DNA of 64,000 bases from Oceanispirochaeta sp963676905 (GTDB lineage Bacteria; Spirochaetota; Spirochaetia; DSM-2461): NCBI GenBank assembly GCA_963676905.2, contig CAXXVE010000001.1, forward strand, positions 434,001-498,000. The letters run 5' to 3'. Below, piece by piece: positions 1 to 8,854 of the stretch; position 1 is the stretch's first letter, and each line of letters starts with the position of its first letter. Under the pieces are notes generated by a model that saw only the letters and a program-made list of their open reading frames with translations, had not been told where the DNA came from and ran no database searches. The translations under genes were made by a program, and so were the position numbers.

Positions 1-25
1 CCTCCCGGGATTCAGCCTTTTTTTT

Positions 26-403
26 TCAGGAAATGGCTGTCAGAAACGAGCAGACCAGGGCCACCGCATTCATAGGCCCCATCAGAGCCCTCTCTTTCCT
101 GCTTCTGCTTGCCAGGTTCATCACAGTACCCAGAACAAAGAATGCCGTCACAATCCATATGCCTGTTCTGGAGGCATTGTGGAATCCCGCCAGAGCTATC
201 CCGGCTCGAGAGGCTGCAATGGATGCAAAAAGGAGCAGAATAACAATCTGCACCGCAGCGGCCGCCCGCATCCGGGCAGGAAGTTTTCCGGGGTAAATGC
301 CTCCCATTGTGTACTCTCCCCAGGGCGCTCCCAGAATGAGAGCTGCCTGAAAGAGGATTACAGTTACCATCAGGGCAATCAGTATCCAGGAAAAAACGAT
401 CAT
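26..403 (-). CDS. small four-helix membrane protein, unknown function
   Basis: This 125-residue protein has about four hydrophobic segments (roughly residues 2-24, 46-66, 78-100 and 106-125) and is probably in the inner membrane. The first loop holds a Gly-Ala-Pro-Trp-Gly-Glu-Tyr stretch followed by two glycines near residues 26-36, which looks like a conserved motif of a small bacterial membrane protein family whose function I do not know. A GAGGAG ribosome-binding site lies 7 bases before the ATG at 403, so the start is well supported. The gene stands alone, divergent from the oxidoreductase at 613. A run of nine T (18-26) touches its stop codon. No function is proposed. Confidence 0.7.
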   Translation of the reverse strand: MIVFSWILIALMVTVILFQAALILGAPWGEYTMGGIYPGKLPARMRAAAAVQIVILLLFASIAASRAGIALAGFHNASRTGIWIVTAFFVLGTVMNLASRSRKERALMGPMNAVALVCSFLTAIS

Positions 404-547
404 TCAAGACTCCTCAGTTACCATCTTATATTTTATCCATCATATCATGGACTTCCCTGAAACAGGCGGAGAGATTCAACTGCAGCATATCAGCCGGAGG
501 GGATATAAAAAACAGCAATACTTCTTATACACACATACTTCTATTAG

Positions 548-576
548 TTGAACCTCAGTAATATTGAGCCTATACT
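548..576 (+). promoter_or_regulatory. sigma70-type promoter for the 613 oxidoreductase gene
   Basis: TTGAAC (548-553), a 17-base spacer and TATACT (571-576) lie about 37 bases before the TTG start at 613. The spacer contains an imperfect dyad, CTCA (554-557) and TGAG (565-568), which might be an operator. This is a consensus match only. Confidence 0.55.
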
Positions 577-612
577 GTTTCCGTTAATGCTGTAGATAAG
601 GAGATTCATAAA

Positions 613-1800
613 TTGAGTAAAGACAACTACAACCCCGCTATTCATCATCTGGGCAGACGGCTCCGGCTTGCTGTAATCGGAGGAGGCCCCGGCTCCTTCA
701 TCGGCGGCATGCACAGACAGTCAGCCAGGCTGACAGACTGCTTTGACCTTGTAGCCGCAGCAGTTTCATCAAAACCCGAAAGAGCTATGGAGGGCGGAAA
801 GAATCTGGGACTTTCAGAGGACAGAATTTTTTCGGATGCCCTGAAGCTTATTGAATCCGAATCAAAGAGGGACGACGGGGCGGAAGTTGTTGCAATTATG
901 ACCCCGAATGACAGCCATTTTCTCTATGCCTCGGCCGCACTAAAGGCCGGAATGGATGTGATCTGCGATAAACCCATGACCAATACACTGGAAGAGGCTG
1001 AAGAGCTGGCTGCTCTTGTAGAGAAGACCGGCCTCCTCTTCCGTCTGACCCATAACTATACAGGATACCCCATGACACGCCAGGCAAGAGCCATGGTAGA
1101 GGCAGGTGAACTGGGCGGGATCCGTTTGATTCAGGTGGAATACGTACAGGGCGGCAAGGCTGACGAGTCTACCCCCGATCCAAGGGGAGCCGATGCCCCC
1201 TGGCGTTTTGACAGAAAAAAGGGTGGCCCCTCCCTTGTTATGGGAGATATAGGAACCCATGCCCACAACCTCATCCGTTTTGTAACGGGACTCGATGTGG
1301 CCGAAGTGGCCGCCGAGGCCGGAGCCATCGTTCCCGGCAGGGAGATCCATGACTTTACCGGAGCCCTGCTCAGAATGGAAAACGGCGCAAGAGGCAGTTT
1401 CTGGGTTACACAGGCTGCCGCGGGAGTAGAAAACTCTCTCGGCTTCCGTATTTCAGGAACCAGAGGAAGCATCGAGTGGAACCAGGAACTCCCCCAGCGC
1501 CTGACATTCAAGCCCATCGGACAGCCTGCACAGATAAGAACACCCAACGGACCCGGCACCCTCCCCCTTTCTGCATGGTCCAGCCATATTGTTTCAGGGC
1601 ATCCCGAAGGATTCCCCGATGCATTTGCCAATATTTACAGGGATGCTGCAGAAGCTATTGCCGCCAGACGGGCAGGAGTATCACCCCGGCCTGAATCTCT
1701 GTGCTGCCCCGACCAGAGGGACGGCCTCTCAGGCATCCGTTTCGTGACGGCGGTACTGAAGTCCTCGGACAATAAAAGCTCCTGGACAGCTGTAAAATAA
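613..1800 (+). CDS. Gfo/Idh/MocA family NAD(P)-dependent oxidoreductase
   Basis: A 395-residue cytoplasmic oxidoreductase of the glucose-fructose oxidoreductase / inositol dehydrogenase family. The N-terminal Rossmann fold starts with the dinucleotide-binding stretch VIGGGPGSFIGG (about residues 21-32). The family's EKP motif appears as CDKPM near residue 118. The C-terminal substrate half carries GDIGTHAHN, containing the usual Asp and His of the active site. These enzymes oxidise or epimerise sugars, inositols or their derivatives, and the substrate cannot be read from sequence. The start is TTG at 613, chosen because AAGGAG (598-603) is correctly spaced and no better start follows. The gene has its own promoter at 548-576 and is followed by a GC-rich hairpin before mrp. 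Confidence 0.88.
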   Translation: MSKDNYNPAIHHLGRRLRLAVIGGGPGSFIGGMHRQSARLTDCFDLVAAAVSSKPERAMEGGKNLGLSEDRIFSDALKLIESESKRDDGAEVVAIMTPNDSHFLYASAALKAGMDVICDKPMTNTLEEAEELAALVEKTGLLFRLTHNYTGYPMTRQARAMVEAGELGGIRLIQVEYVQGGKADESTPDPRGADAPWRFDRKKGGPSLVMGDIGTHAHNLIRFVTGLDVAEVAAEAGAIVPGREIHDFTGALLRMENGARGSFWVTQAAAGVENSLGFRISGTRGSIEWNQELPQRLTFKPIGQPAQIRTPNGPGTLPLSAWSSHIVSGHPEGFPDAFANIYRDAAEAIAARRAGVSPRPESLCCPDQRDGLSGIRFVTAVLKSSDNKSSWTAVK

Positions 1801-1816
1801 ACAAACCGAATCCCGG

Positions 1817-1836
1817 CCCGGGAGGAGGTTCCCGGG
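1817..1836 (+). other. GC-rich hairpin after the oxidoreductase gene
   Basis: CCCGGGA (1817-1823) pairs with TCCCGGG (1830-1836) around a six-base loop, 17 bases after the stop codon at 1800. No T run follows, so it is not a canonical intrinsic terminator. It may stabilise the 3' end or act with Rho. Confidence 0.4.
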
Positions 1837-1876
1837 AGAAGAGATGCGGCTATCATAAGATATTTTGGAGAGAACT

Positions 1877-3163
1877 ATGGTAAATAAAGAAGATGTGCTC
1901 AAGGCGCTGTCAGAGATACAGGACCCCGACCTGCACAAGGATATTGTCAGCCTCGGTTTTATCAAGGAGCTTGTAATAAGCGGTTCAAAGGTCAGCTTCT
2001 CCATCGAACTGACAACTCCCGCCTGTCCCGTAAAAAACCAGTTCAAGGCGGCTGCCGAGAAACTGGTGGGAGAGATTGAAGGCGTTGAAAAGGTCCATGT
2101 CACAATGACTGCCAGAAACGCCCGGGATGAGGCTCAGGAGAACGGACTGAAGAAGGTTAAACAGATCATTGCAGTGGCCTCAGCAAAAGGGGGAGTCGGG
2201 AAATCCACAGTTGCCGCGACTCTGGCCTGTGAGCTGAAGGACCAGGGATTCAAGACAGGTCTCCTGGACACCGACCTCTTCGGCCCCTCTGTCCCCACCC
2301 TCTTCAACATTACAAAACCCGAGGTATACCAGAAAAACAATATGCTGATCCCCATGGAAAAGGAGGGTCTCAAACTGATGTCCTTCGGCTTCCTTCTGGG
2401 AGACGCTCCCGCCATCATGAGGGGCCCCATGGTCTCAGGCTATATGCAGCAGATCCTGCTCCAGGTGGACTGGGGAGAGCTGGACTACCTGATCATCGAC
2501 ATGCCCCCGGGAACCGGAGACATTCAGCTGACCCTGAGCCAGACCATTCAGGTGGACGGTGCCGTTATTGTCACAACCCGGGCAGCCCTCTCTCTGGTGG
2601 ATGTCGCCAGAGGAATCCTTATGTTCGAGAAGGTCGGCGTTCCCATGCTGGGTGTTGTGGAGAACATGTCTCACTTTATCTGTGACAACTGCGACAAGGA
2701 GCACTATATCTTCGGAGAGGCGAAAGCTCCGGGAGAACGCTTCGGTCTGGAGACACTGGCACAGATTCCCATCGAACCCGGCCGCGGAAGGCATATGGAA
2801 AACTACAGCAGCAACGACCTGAACAAGTCCCTTGTGGACAATATTGCAAGAGCCCTTGGCAGGGCGGCGGCGGAGAAACTCGATCCACCCGAAGCAGTGC
2901 AGGAGGGTGAAGAGATCCGGGTGACCTGGCCTGACGGCAGAACCTGGAAAATCAATGCAGTTCACCTGCGCAGCAGCTGCCGCTGTGCTCTTTGTGTGGA
3001 TGAGTATACAGGCGAGAAGATTCTCAACGACGATGACATTCCCTCGGATATCAGAATGGAAAGTGTAACTCCCCTTGGAAATTACGCCCTCTCCTTCAGC
3101 TGGAGCGACGGACACAGTTCCGGAATTTTCCCCTACAAACAGCTGGAGGAGCTCTCCCGCTGA
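1877..3163 (+). CDS. Mrp/NBP35-type Fe-S carrier ATPase with MIP18 and DUF971 domains
   Basis: A 428-residue cytoplasmic P-loop protein with three domains. Residues 1-80 are a MIP18 (DUF59) domain with the conserved TTPACP containing Cys50. Residues 95-330 are an Mrp/ParA-like ATPase with the deviant Walker A AKGGVGKS (103-110) and the CxxC pair Cys269/Cys272 that binds a bridging Fe-S cluster in this family. Residues 345-425 are a DUF971 domain with a three-cysteine cluster (368, 370, 373). This is the domain order of plant chloroplast HCF101, a 4Fe-4S carrier. ATG at 1877 is preferred because GGAG (1867-1870) lies 6 bases before it; the in-frame TTG at 1865 has no site. The likely role is delivery of Fe-S clusters to apoproteins. 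Confidence 0.9.
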   Translation: MVNKEDVLKALSEIQDPDLHKDIVSLGFIKELVISGSKVSFSIELTTPACPVKNQFKAAAEKLVGEIEGVEKVHVTMTARNARDEAQENGLKKVKQIIAVASAKGGVGKSTVAATLACELKDQGFKTGLLDTDLFGPSVPTLFNITKPEVYQKNNMLIPMEKEGLKLMSFGFLLGDAPAIMRGPMVSGYMQQILLQVDWGELDYLIIDMPPGTGDIQLTLSQTIQVDGAVIVTTRAALSLVDVARGILMFEKVGVPMLGVVENMSHFICDNCDKEHYIFGEAKAPGERFGLETLAQIPIEPGRGRHMENYSSNDLNKSLVDNIARALGRAAAEKLDPPEAVQEGEEIRVTWPDGRTWKINAVHLRSSCRCALCVDEYTGEKILNDDDIPSDIRMESVTPLGNYALSFSWSDGHSSGIFPYKQLEELSR

Positions 3164-3203
3164 CCCCCGCCCCTGAATTAACAGGAATTGAATTCACATA
3201 CAA

Positions 3204-3235
3204 AAAGACCCCGGGTTAACACCTCCGGGGTCTTT
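3204..3235. terminator. bidirectional intrinsic terminator
   Basis: AAAGACCCCGG (3204-3214) pairs with CCGGGGTCTTT (3225-3235), giving an 11-bp stem with a 10-base loop. Short A and T runs on either side let it work for both the mrp gene (plus) and the chemoreceptor gene (minus), which converge here. Confidence 0.8.
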
Positions 3236-3257
3236 CTAACAGGCTATCCCTGCGGTT

Positions 3258-4811
3258 CTACTCCCTGTACTCCAGGGCTTTTTTATCATCTGTTTTAAAG
3301 AACTCCATTGTCTGAAGCATCTGGCCGGCTCTTGAAGCCAGTTCTCCGGAGGAAGAGGCCATCTCCTCCGAGGAGGCGGCATTGTGCTGAATAATACCGT
3401 CAAGCTGCATCAGTGCCTGATTAATCTGCTCTACACCGCTGAACTGCTCCTTGCTGGCGGCGCTGATCTCCTGGATCAGAGTGGAGGTTTTCTGTATATC
3501 CGGCACGAGCCGTTTCAGTGTCTCTCCGGCATCAGAGGCCTTTCTGACTGTCTCCCCTGAGACTTCGCTTATCTCGGCGGCGGCAGCCTGACTCCTTTCA
3601 GCCAGTTTCCTTACCTCAGAGGCAACAACGGCAAATCCACGGCCCTCCTCTCCGGCGCGGGCAGCCTCAATGGCCGCATTCAGGGCCAGCAGATTTGTGT
3701 TCCTGGCGATCTCCTGTATGATCGAAATCTTCTCGGCTATCATTGTAATGGCTTTAACAGCTTCCTCCACAATCAGTCCGCTGTGTTCTGCATCCTGGCT
3801 TACCCGCCGGGCTATCTCTTCGGTCTCCTGTGCGTTGTGGGAGTTCTGCTCAATATTGGAGCTCATCTCCTCCATTGACGCCGAAAGCTCCTGCGCCGAA
3901 GCTGCCTGAGTGGAAGAACCGTTGGCAATCTCCTGAGCGGTACCCGCAAACTGCTCGCTCTTGTAGTTAATATCTCTGGATGACTCCTGAACCTCACCGA
4001 AAATTTCCGCAAGCTTATGAGCCATCTCGTCGAGAGAGCGGGAAAGGTCGCCTATCTCGTCGGGACGTTTCAAAAATGCAGGGGGAACCTCTACGGCAAG
4101 GTTTCCGCCGGCTATTTCATGAGTCAGTTCCACCCCCTTGATAATAGGTGCGGCAATCTTCTTGCTTATATAATATCCTATAAGCGCCCCTGCAACCGCC
4201 AGAACTGCAAATACAGCAGAGAGGATTAGAACAGACTTCAGCCTGAGACCGGCAGCCATGGCAAAGATTTCATCAACAGGAATTCCGACATAGAGGATGC
4301 CTATGAGCTCACCATTCCCATCGCTTAAAGGATCGTAGGCAGTAAGATAGTTTTTTCCAAGGATTTCAGCCTTTCCGAGAAAGAGTTCACCCTTCATCAC
4401 AGGATCGTAGGCAGCGCTGTCCTTACCAAGCCATGTACCGACTGCTTTGCTGCCGTCATCCTTTGTTATATTTGTGACAACCCTGATAAAGTCACTGCCC
4501 TCCTTGCGGAATATGGTTGCAGTGATCCCTAGATCCTGCCCGAAATCATCTATGAAATCAAAGCTGTCCAATACCCGGCCAGAAGAGTCCACAAGCTGAT
4601 TCCCTTCGAGCCTGAGAGAGCCGAACTCAAGGGCGACAGCGGTGTTGAATGATTCGATATCACCATTAACCTTCATTGTAAGAGCGGCCACTGATACATC
4701 ATCAGAAAGCCCTTTCAGGGCCATCCTCGAAAAAAACAGTCCTCCGATGCTTATACAGAATATGGTGGAAATTACAAAAATTACTATTTTATGAACAATT
4801 GATTTTTTCAC
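3258..4811 (-). CDS. methyl-accepting chemotaxis protein with a single Cache sensor
   Basis: A 517-residue transmembrane chemoreceptor. TM1 spans about residues 7-30. A periplasmic single-Cache-type sensor (about 35-190) contains the GTWLGK, GKAEILGKNYLTAYDP and GILYVGIP blocks typical of Cache_3-like receptors. TM2 is about 193-215, followed by a HAMP segment and a long cytoplasmic coiled coil. The signalling tip is canonical: EIARNTNLLALNAAIEAAR followed by AGEEGRGFAVVASEVRKLAERS (about 367-407), which contacts CheA and CheW. Many EQ/QE pairs are candidate methylation sites. The start is GTG at 4811, supported by GGAGG 6 bases upstream. No che genes are nearby, so it is an orphan receptor; the ligand, probably a small organic acid or amino acid, is inferred only from the sensor class. 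Confidence 0.95.
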   Translation of the reverse strand: MKKSIVHKIVIFVISTIFCISIGGLFFSRMALKGLSDDVSVAALTMKVNGDIESFNTAVALEFGSLRLEGNQLVDSSGRVLDSFDFIDDFGQDLGITATIFRKEGSDFIRVVTNITKDDGSKAVGTWLGKDSAAYDPVMKGELFLGKAEILGKNYLTAYDPLSDGNGELIGILYVGIPVDEIFAMAAGLRLKSVLILSAVFAVLAVAGALIGYYISKKIAAPIIKGVELTHEIAGGNLAVEVPPAFLKRPDEIGDLSRSLDEMAHKLAEIFGEVQESSRDINYKSEQFAGTAQEIANGSSTQAASAQELSASMEEMSSNIEQNSHNAQETEEIARRVSQDAEHSGLIVEEAVKAITMIAEKISIIQEIARNTNLLALNAAIEAARAGEEGRGFAVVASEVRKLAERSQAAAAEISEVSGETVRKASDAGETLKRLVPDIQKTSTLIQEISAASKEQFSGVEQINQALMQLDGIIQHNAASSEEMASSSGELASRAGQMLQTMEFFKTDDKKALEYRE

Positions 4812-4911
4812 AAACAGCCTCCGATGTTGAAAAGAAATGAGACCTAAGAGTGTGTTTTAAAATCAGGTCTGCTTTCAATTATAGTTCAGAGGTGAGTGAT
4901 ATATCAAAAAG

Positions 4912-5145
4912 TCAGTGTATTTCCGGAAAGGTAACATTATCAATATAGATGTCCATTTCAAACATCTTGTCATCGCTTATATAATCCATGTGGGGAGCCT
5001 GTTCCATCATCCCCATGGCAAGGTGCCAGGCGTGGATGTGACGCCAGCACTCCATATTCATAACAACTTTTGAGGGTTTTCCCCCCTCATTCTGAAGGGC
5101 GACTTTCCGGCTGTAGATATAGGCTACAAGCTCTTCAGCCCTCAT
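4912..5145 (-). CDS. conserved small protein of unknown function, last gene of the tat operon
   Basis: A 77-residue soluble protein rich in Met, His and Trp in its middle (for example CWRHIHAWHLAMGMM near residues 33-47). No domain is recognised. Its ATG overlaps the stop of the TPR gene by four bases (ATGA), so the two are translationally coupled, and it is the last gene of the run that begins with tatT. The His/Met/Cys-rich centre could bind a metal, but nothing proves this. Confidence 0.65.
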   Translation of the reverse strand: MRAEELVAYIYSRKVALQNEGGKPSKVVMNMECWRHIHAWHLAMGMMEQAPHMDYISDDKMFEMDIYIDNVTFPEIH

Positions 5146-5681
5146 TGGCTGTCATCTTCCTCTGCCAGCTTTTCATAGATCCGCCTGGCCTCTTCAGAAC
5201 CCTTGCGGTTACCCAGTTCCTCCAGAGTATCCGCCAGGTTGAACCAGGCATCCGTACTGGAACGGTCCAGTTCAAGAGCCCTCCTGAAGAAGAGTTCCGC
5301 ATCCTCATACCTTTCATTGACAAAACGGAGGACTCCCAGAGAGTTCCATATCCGGGCATCCTCATCACCGTAGGTCAGGGCAAGGTCAAAGGACTCCTCC
5401 GCTTCTTCATGCCGGTCCAGACGGTAGAGGACGACTCCCCGTTCACACCAGAAGTCGGGATTGTCGGGCTCGCCGCTGACAGACTGGTTGAGCAGCCTGA
5501 GAGCCTCTCTCCAGTTTTCATCAATCATCAGCTCCAGTGCCAGGTTATAGCTGATCACAGGATCTTCAGGGAGTAGTTCAAGGGCTTTCCGGAAGCAGTC
5601 CTTCGCCTTCATCCTCTTGCCCTGCTCCGAATAGTAGACACCCCTGGCAACCAGTTCCTCTACCGAATCGGGCTGTTTCAT
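5142..5681 (-). CDS. TPR-repeat protein
   Basis: A 179-residue protein made almost entirely of four to five tetratricopeptide repeats with the usual small/large residue pattern (for example the blocks around residues 10-35, 75-100 and 110-135). There is no signal peptide or membrane segment, so it should be a cytoplasmic protein-interaction scaffold. AAGGAG lies 5 bases before the ATG at 5681. It starts 9 bases after the permease gene and overlaps the 77-residue gene by four bases, so it belongs to the TRAP transporter operon. It is distinct from TatT, which is a lipoprotein at the other end of the operon. The partner is unknown. Confidence 0.8.
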   Translation of the reverse strand: MKQPDSVEELVARGVYYSEQGKRMKAKDCFRKALELLPEDPVISYNLALELMIDENWREALRLLNQSVSGEPDNPDFWCERGVVLYRLDRHEEAEESFDLALTYGDEDARIWNSLGVLRFVNERYEDAELFFRRALELDRSSTDAWFNLADTLEELGNRKGSEEARRIYEKLAEEDDSQ

Positions 5682-5690
5682 ACTTTCTCC

Positions 5691-6956
5691 TTACTCATCA
5701 ACCTTACCGCAGCGCACAAGAAAAACAGCGCCCAGTGCAAAAAGTATAATAACACAGGCAATCCCGATGGAATAGGAGCCTGTCAGCTGAGTGGCAAGGC
5801 CCATCAGAAAGGGTCCCAGTATTGCGGCAAATTTTCCGAATATATCGAAAAACCCAAAAAATTCACCTGCCCTGTCGGGAGGGATCAGGGCGCCGAAGTA
5901 GGAGCGGGAGAGGGCCTGAATCCCGCCCTGACTGGTTGCCACCAGAAATGAGACAAGGATAAACATGGGTATAAGCATTCCCGGCCCCAGGAAGGGTAGA
6001 ACTGCAGCGAGTATTGTAATCAGAGTGTAGATGCCTATCCCTGTAAAGAGCATAAAACGGGTGGATGTCTTTTTTGCAAGCCAGCCGTAGAGGATTGCAA
6101 AGGGGAAGGCGACGATCTGAAGCATTAACAGGTCCAGAAGGAGTACAGTAAAGCTGATTCCCATCTTTGACCCGTAATCGGTAGCCATTTTGATAATGGT
6201 TCCTACCCCGTCTATATAAAAAAAGTAGGCCAGAAGGAAGAGAAAAATTTTCTTGTAGGAACGGATATGGCTGAATGTTCTGTAGAGTCTGCCGAATGCG
6301 TCCCGTACAGGACGGGAAGAGGGTTCTATTCCATATCTCTGTTTTACGTTTCTCAGGAAGGGAATCGAGAAAACCATCCACCACAGGGCTGTGATGACGA
6401 AGGCGATGCGCACCGCCGTCAGATTCAGAACAGAAAGATCACCGGAGGCCATGAGAAAGATGATTACAAGACTGATTACAAAGGGAATGGTACTGCCTAT
6501 ATAGCCCCATCCGAAACCGAGAGAGGAGACTTCATCCATTCGATCCACAGTGGTCACATCTGTCATGGATGCATCGTAGAAGATATTGGCACCGGCAAAT
6601 CCCACAGCTGTCAGCATGTAGATAATGATGGCGGGCAGCCAGGCGCCGGGACGGATCAGAACCAGAAGAACAGTAGAGAGAACACCCAGAAAGAGAAAGT
6701 TCCTGAAGTACCTCTTCTTTCTTCCCCTGTAATCGGCCATGGTCCCGAGAACCGGAGCCAGAATGGCGATAAGCAGGGCAAAAAGACTGTTCCCGTACCC
6801 GAGAACAGCCGTAGAGGCCGTATCGGAGAGACCTCCCTCTCTGGCAATCTGGCCGAAAAAGAGAGGGAACACGGCGGTTGTAATCGTTATGGAGTAGGCT
6901 GAATTGGCCCAGTCATAAATTACCCAGCTTTTTTCGGTCTTCGTCAGTTTGATCAT
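5691..6956 (-). CDS. MFS permease, Atg22/UMF1-like family
   Basis: A 421-residue inner-membrane transporter with about 12 hydrophobic segments. The N-terminus carries the block WVIYDWANSAYS and an FFG segment typical of the UMF1 / vacuole-effluxer Atg22-like MFS family. The loop after TM2-3 has the MFS signature DYRGRKKR. A second family-typical region, SRSYFGALIPPDRAGEFFGFF, lies in the last third. ATG at 6956 is chosen because GGGAG sits about 6 bases before it; the in-frame TTG at 6989, overlapping the TRAP stop, has its purine run directly against it and is less likely. The substrate is unknown (amino acids for yeast Atg22). Its place between tatQM and the TPR gene suggests co-expression with the TRAP system. 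Confidence 0.85.
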   Translation of the reverse strand: MIKLTKTEKSWVIYDWANSAYSITITTAVFPLFFGQIAREGGLSDTASTAVLGYGNSLFALLIAILAPVLGTMADYRGRKKRYFRNFLFLGVLSTVLLVLIRPGAWLPAIIIYMLTAVGFAGANIFYDASMTDVTTVDRMDEVSSLGFGWGYIGSTIPFVISLVIIFLMASGDLSVLNLTAVRIAFVITALWWMVFSIPFLRNVKQRYGIEPSSRPVRDAFGRLYRTFSHIRSYKKIFLFLLAYFFYIDGVGTIIKMATDYGSKMGISFTVLLLDLLMLQIVAFPFAILYGWLAKKTSTRFMLFTGIGIYTLITILAAVLPFLGPGMLIPMFILVSFLVATSQGGIQALSRSYFGALIPPDRAGEFFGFFDIFGKFAAILGPFLMGLATQLTGSYSIGIACVIILFALGAVFLVRCGKVDE

Positions 6957-6985
6957 GGGATCTCCCGATGGACTGTTATTGTGCC

Positions 6986-8854
6986 TCAACCTCCCAGAAA
7001 GGCAAGTGAGAACCAGGGGACATAGGTTATCAGAAGGACCATTACAAGAAGCACCAGAAGGAAGGGAACCACTTTCCTGTAGATCTCAACAAGGGGTGTT
7101 TCAAAGCGGTAGGATGCCAGAAAGAGGTTCATTCCCACCGGAGGTGTCAGATAACCGAGCTGCAGATTGGCAAGAAAAATTATCCCAAGCTGCACTGGGT
7201 GGATGCCGAAAAGTTCTCCCATGGGAATGACAAGAGGGCCTACAACCAGAATGGCCGAGTAGATATCCATCAGACAGCCTGTCAGAAGGAGAATTACATT
7301 GAGAATAATAAGAAAGAGGATCTTGGAATTGATATTATCCCTTACAAAAGCCGTCAGCGCCATGGGCACTTCCGCATCCACAAGGTAGTAGCTCAGCCCC
7401 TTTGAAACTGCCAGAATCATAAGTATTCCACCAATGATGGGCAGACTCTTCTGCATGATCACCTTTAAATCGCTCTTCTTCAGGTCTCTGTGAATCACAC
7501 CCTCAAGAAACAGGGAGTAGACTACCGAAACGGCACCGGTTTCGACAAGGGTGAAGAAACCGCCGAAGTATCCGGCAAGGATCAGGATGGGCAGGAAGAG
7601 CTCCCCGATGGCATCCTTCAGGGCCGGAAAGAGATCGGAAGGGTTGAACGTTGAGTTCCTCTTCTTGTGAAAAGAAGCGACAACCCCCATAACAGCCAGA
7701 GCCAGAACCAGGATGACTCCCGGTATGATTCCTCCGAGGAACATATCCTTTACGGAGATCTGGGCCATAACGGCGTACATGATTATCGGGAGACTTGGAG
7801 GAAAGAGAAGCCCGATGCTTCCCGAAGAGGTCAGAAGCCCCTTGATAAATCCCTCTTTGTACTCACCCGATTCATGAAGCATAAAGGAGAGAAGCCCCCC
7901 CATGGCCAGAATCGTCACACCCGATGCACCTGTAAAGGTTGTGAAGAAGGCGGAAACCAGAACGGCCATAACAGCCATACCCCCGGGAAGTCCGCCCAGC
8001 ATACTCCGGAAAAGGCGGACCAGACGGTCTCCTGCCTTGCTCTCGGAGAGGATAAATCCTGTAAGGGTAAACAGGGGAATTGCGGGAACCGAAGATCCTG
8101 TGAGCAGATTGTAAGCCTCATTCGGAAGCACCTCGAGAGATCCCCAGTCCTTGGAAAAGAGAAAGAAGGCCACTCCGCCGAGGAGTATAAAGATCGGGGT
8201 TCCATTGACCATTGTAAACAGAAGCACAAGGATCATGGGAACCGCTGCATAGTAGAAGAAATCATAGTAGAACATACTGAGGGAATCGAGAACCATGGGA
8301 GGTTCCTCCATCAGAATGTAGAGCATATTTGTCAGGCTGGGAATGCTTAGAAAGAGTCCCATAAGAACAGCCAGAACCATCACATGGGCATGAACCCATC
8401 TCCTGTCTCCTTCATGAATCATAAAGAAGCGGATTCCCATTACAAGAAATCCAAGAGGGATGATGATAATAACCATGCGGATGGGGAAGATTCCGACAGT
8501 CCCTCCCGGATCAAAACCTATAAGAAGAAAGGAGAGGGCGCTGGACGCCAGACCGAAACATATTGCTGCAGAAAAAATACGGCTCAGGGCCGTGGTGAAA
8601 ATCTCAAGCTTTCCACTGAACAGATCCTGTCCGGAGGTCAGAGAGAGATGGGAATTCTCTCTTGAAGCAATCATTCCCGCCAGAAAAGAGACCCAGAGGA
8701 CAGAGTGGCTTATATAGGACTCAGCCCCTCTGATGCCGCTTGAAAAAAACAGGCGGGAGAGGATTTCCATAACCGGAATAAACGCCAGTAACAGAAAAAT
8801 CAGAACAGCACCGATGAACTCAACCCTGTTGTAGGCTTTCCGGAACAAATTCAT
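6986..8854 (-). CDS. TRAP transporter fused small and large membrane subunits (TatQM type)
   Basis: A 622-residue inner-membrane protein combining a DctQ-like four-helix domain (about residues 1-165, starting MNLFRKAYNRVEFIGAVLIF) with a DctM-like domain (about 195-620). The latter has the family blocks FTLTGFILSESKAGDRLVRLFR, TTFTGASGVTILAMGG, SGSIGLLFPPSLPIIMYAV and LGYLTPPVGMNLFLAS. TRAP transporters drive uptake of organic acids or other small ligands with a sodium gradient. The fused Q-M form occurs in T. pallidum TatQ-M. Its start overlaps the stop of tatP by four bases. It acts with the binding protein TatP and the periplasmic TPR lipoprotein TatT, both just upstream. Confidence 0.93.
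   Translation of the reverse strand: MNLFRKAYNRVEFIGAVLIFLLLAFIPVMEILSRLFFSSGIRGAESYISHSVLWVSFLAGMIASRENSHLSLTSGQDLFSGKLEIFTTALSRIFSAAICFGLASSALSFLLIGFDPGGTVGIFPIRMVIIIIPLGFLVMGIRFFMIHEGDRRWVHAHVMVLAVLMGLFLSIPSLTNMLYILMEEPPMVLDSLSMFYYDFFYYAAVPMILVLLFTMVNGTPIFILLGGVAFFLFSKDWGSLEVLPNEAYNLLTGSSVPAIPLFTLTGFILSESKAGDRLVRLFRSMLGGLPGGMAVMAVLVSAFFTTFTGASGVTILAMGGLLSFMLHESGEYKEGFIKGLLTSSGSIGLLFPPSLPIIMYAVMAQISVKDMFLGGIIPGVILVLALAVMGVVASFHKKRNSTFNPSDLFPALKDAIGELFLPILILAGYFGGFFTLVETGAVSVVYSLFLEGVIHRDLKKSDLKVIMQKSLPIIGGILMILAVSKGLSYYLVDAEVPMALTAFVRDNINSKILFLIILNVILLLTGCLMDIYSAILVVGPLVIPMGELFGIHPVQLGIIFLANLQLGYLTPPVGMNLFLASYRFETPLVEIYRKVVPFLLVLLVMVLLITYVPWFSLAFLGG

Noticed and set aside
6957..6989. Upstream TTG start for the permease gene overlapping tatQM
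   Set aside because: Its purine run touches the TTG with no spacing, and the ATG at 6956 has a proper site.
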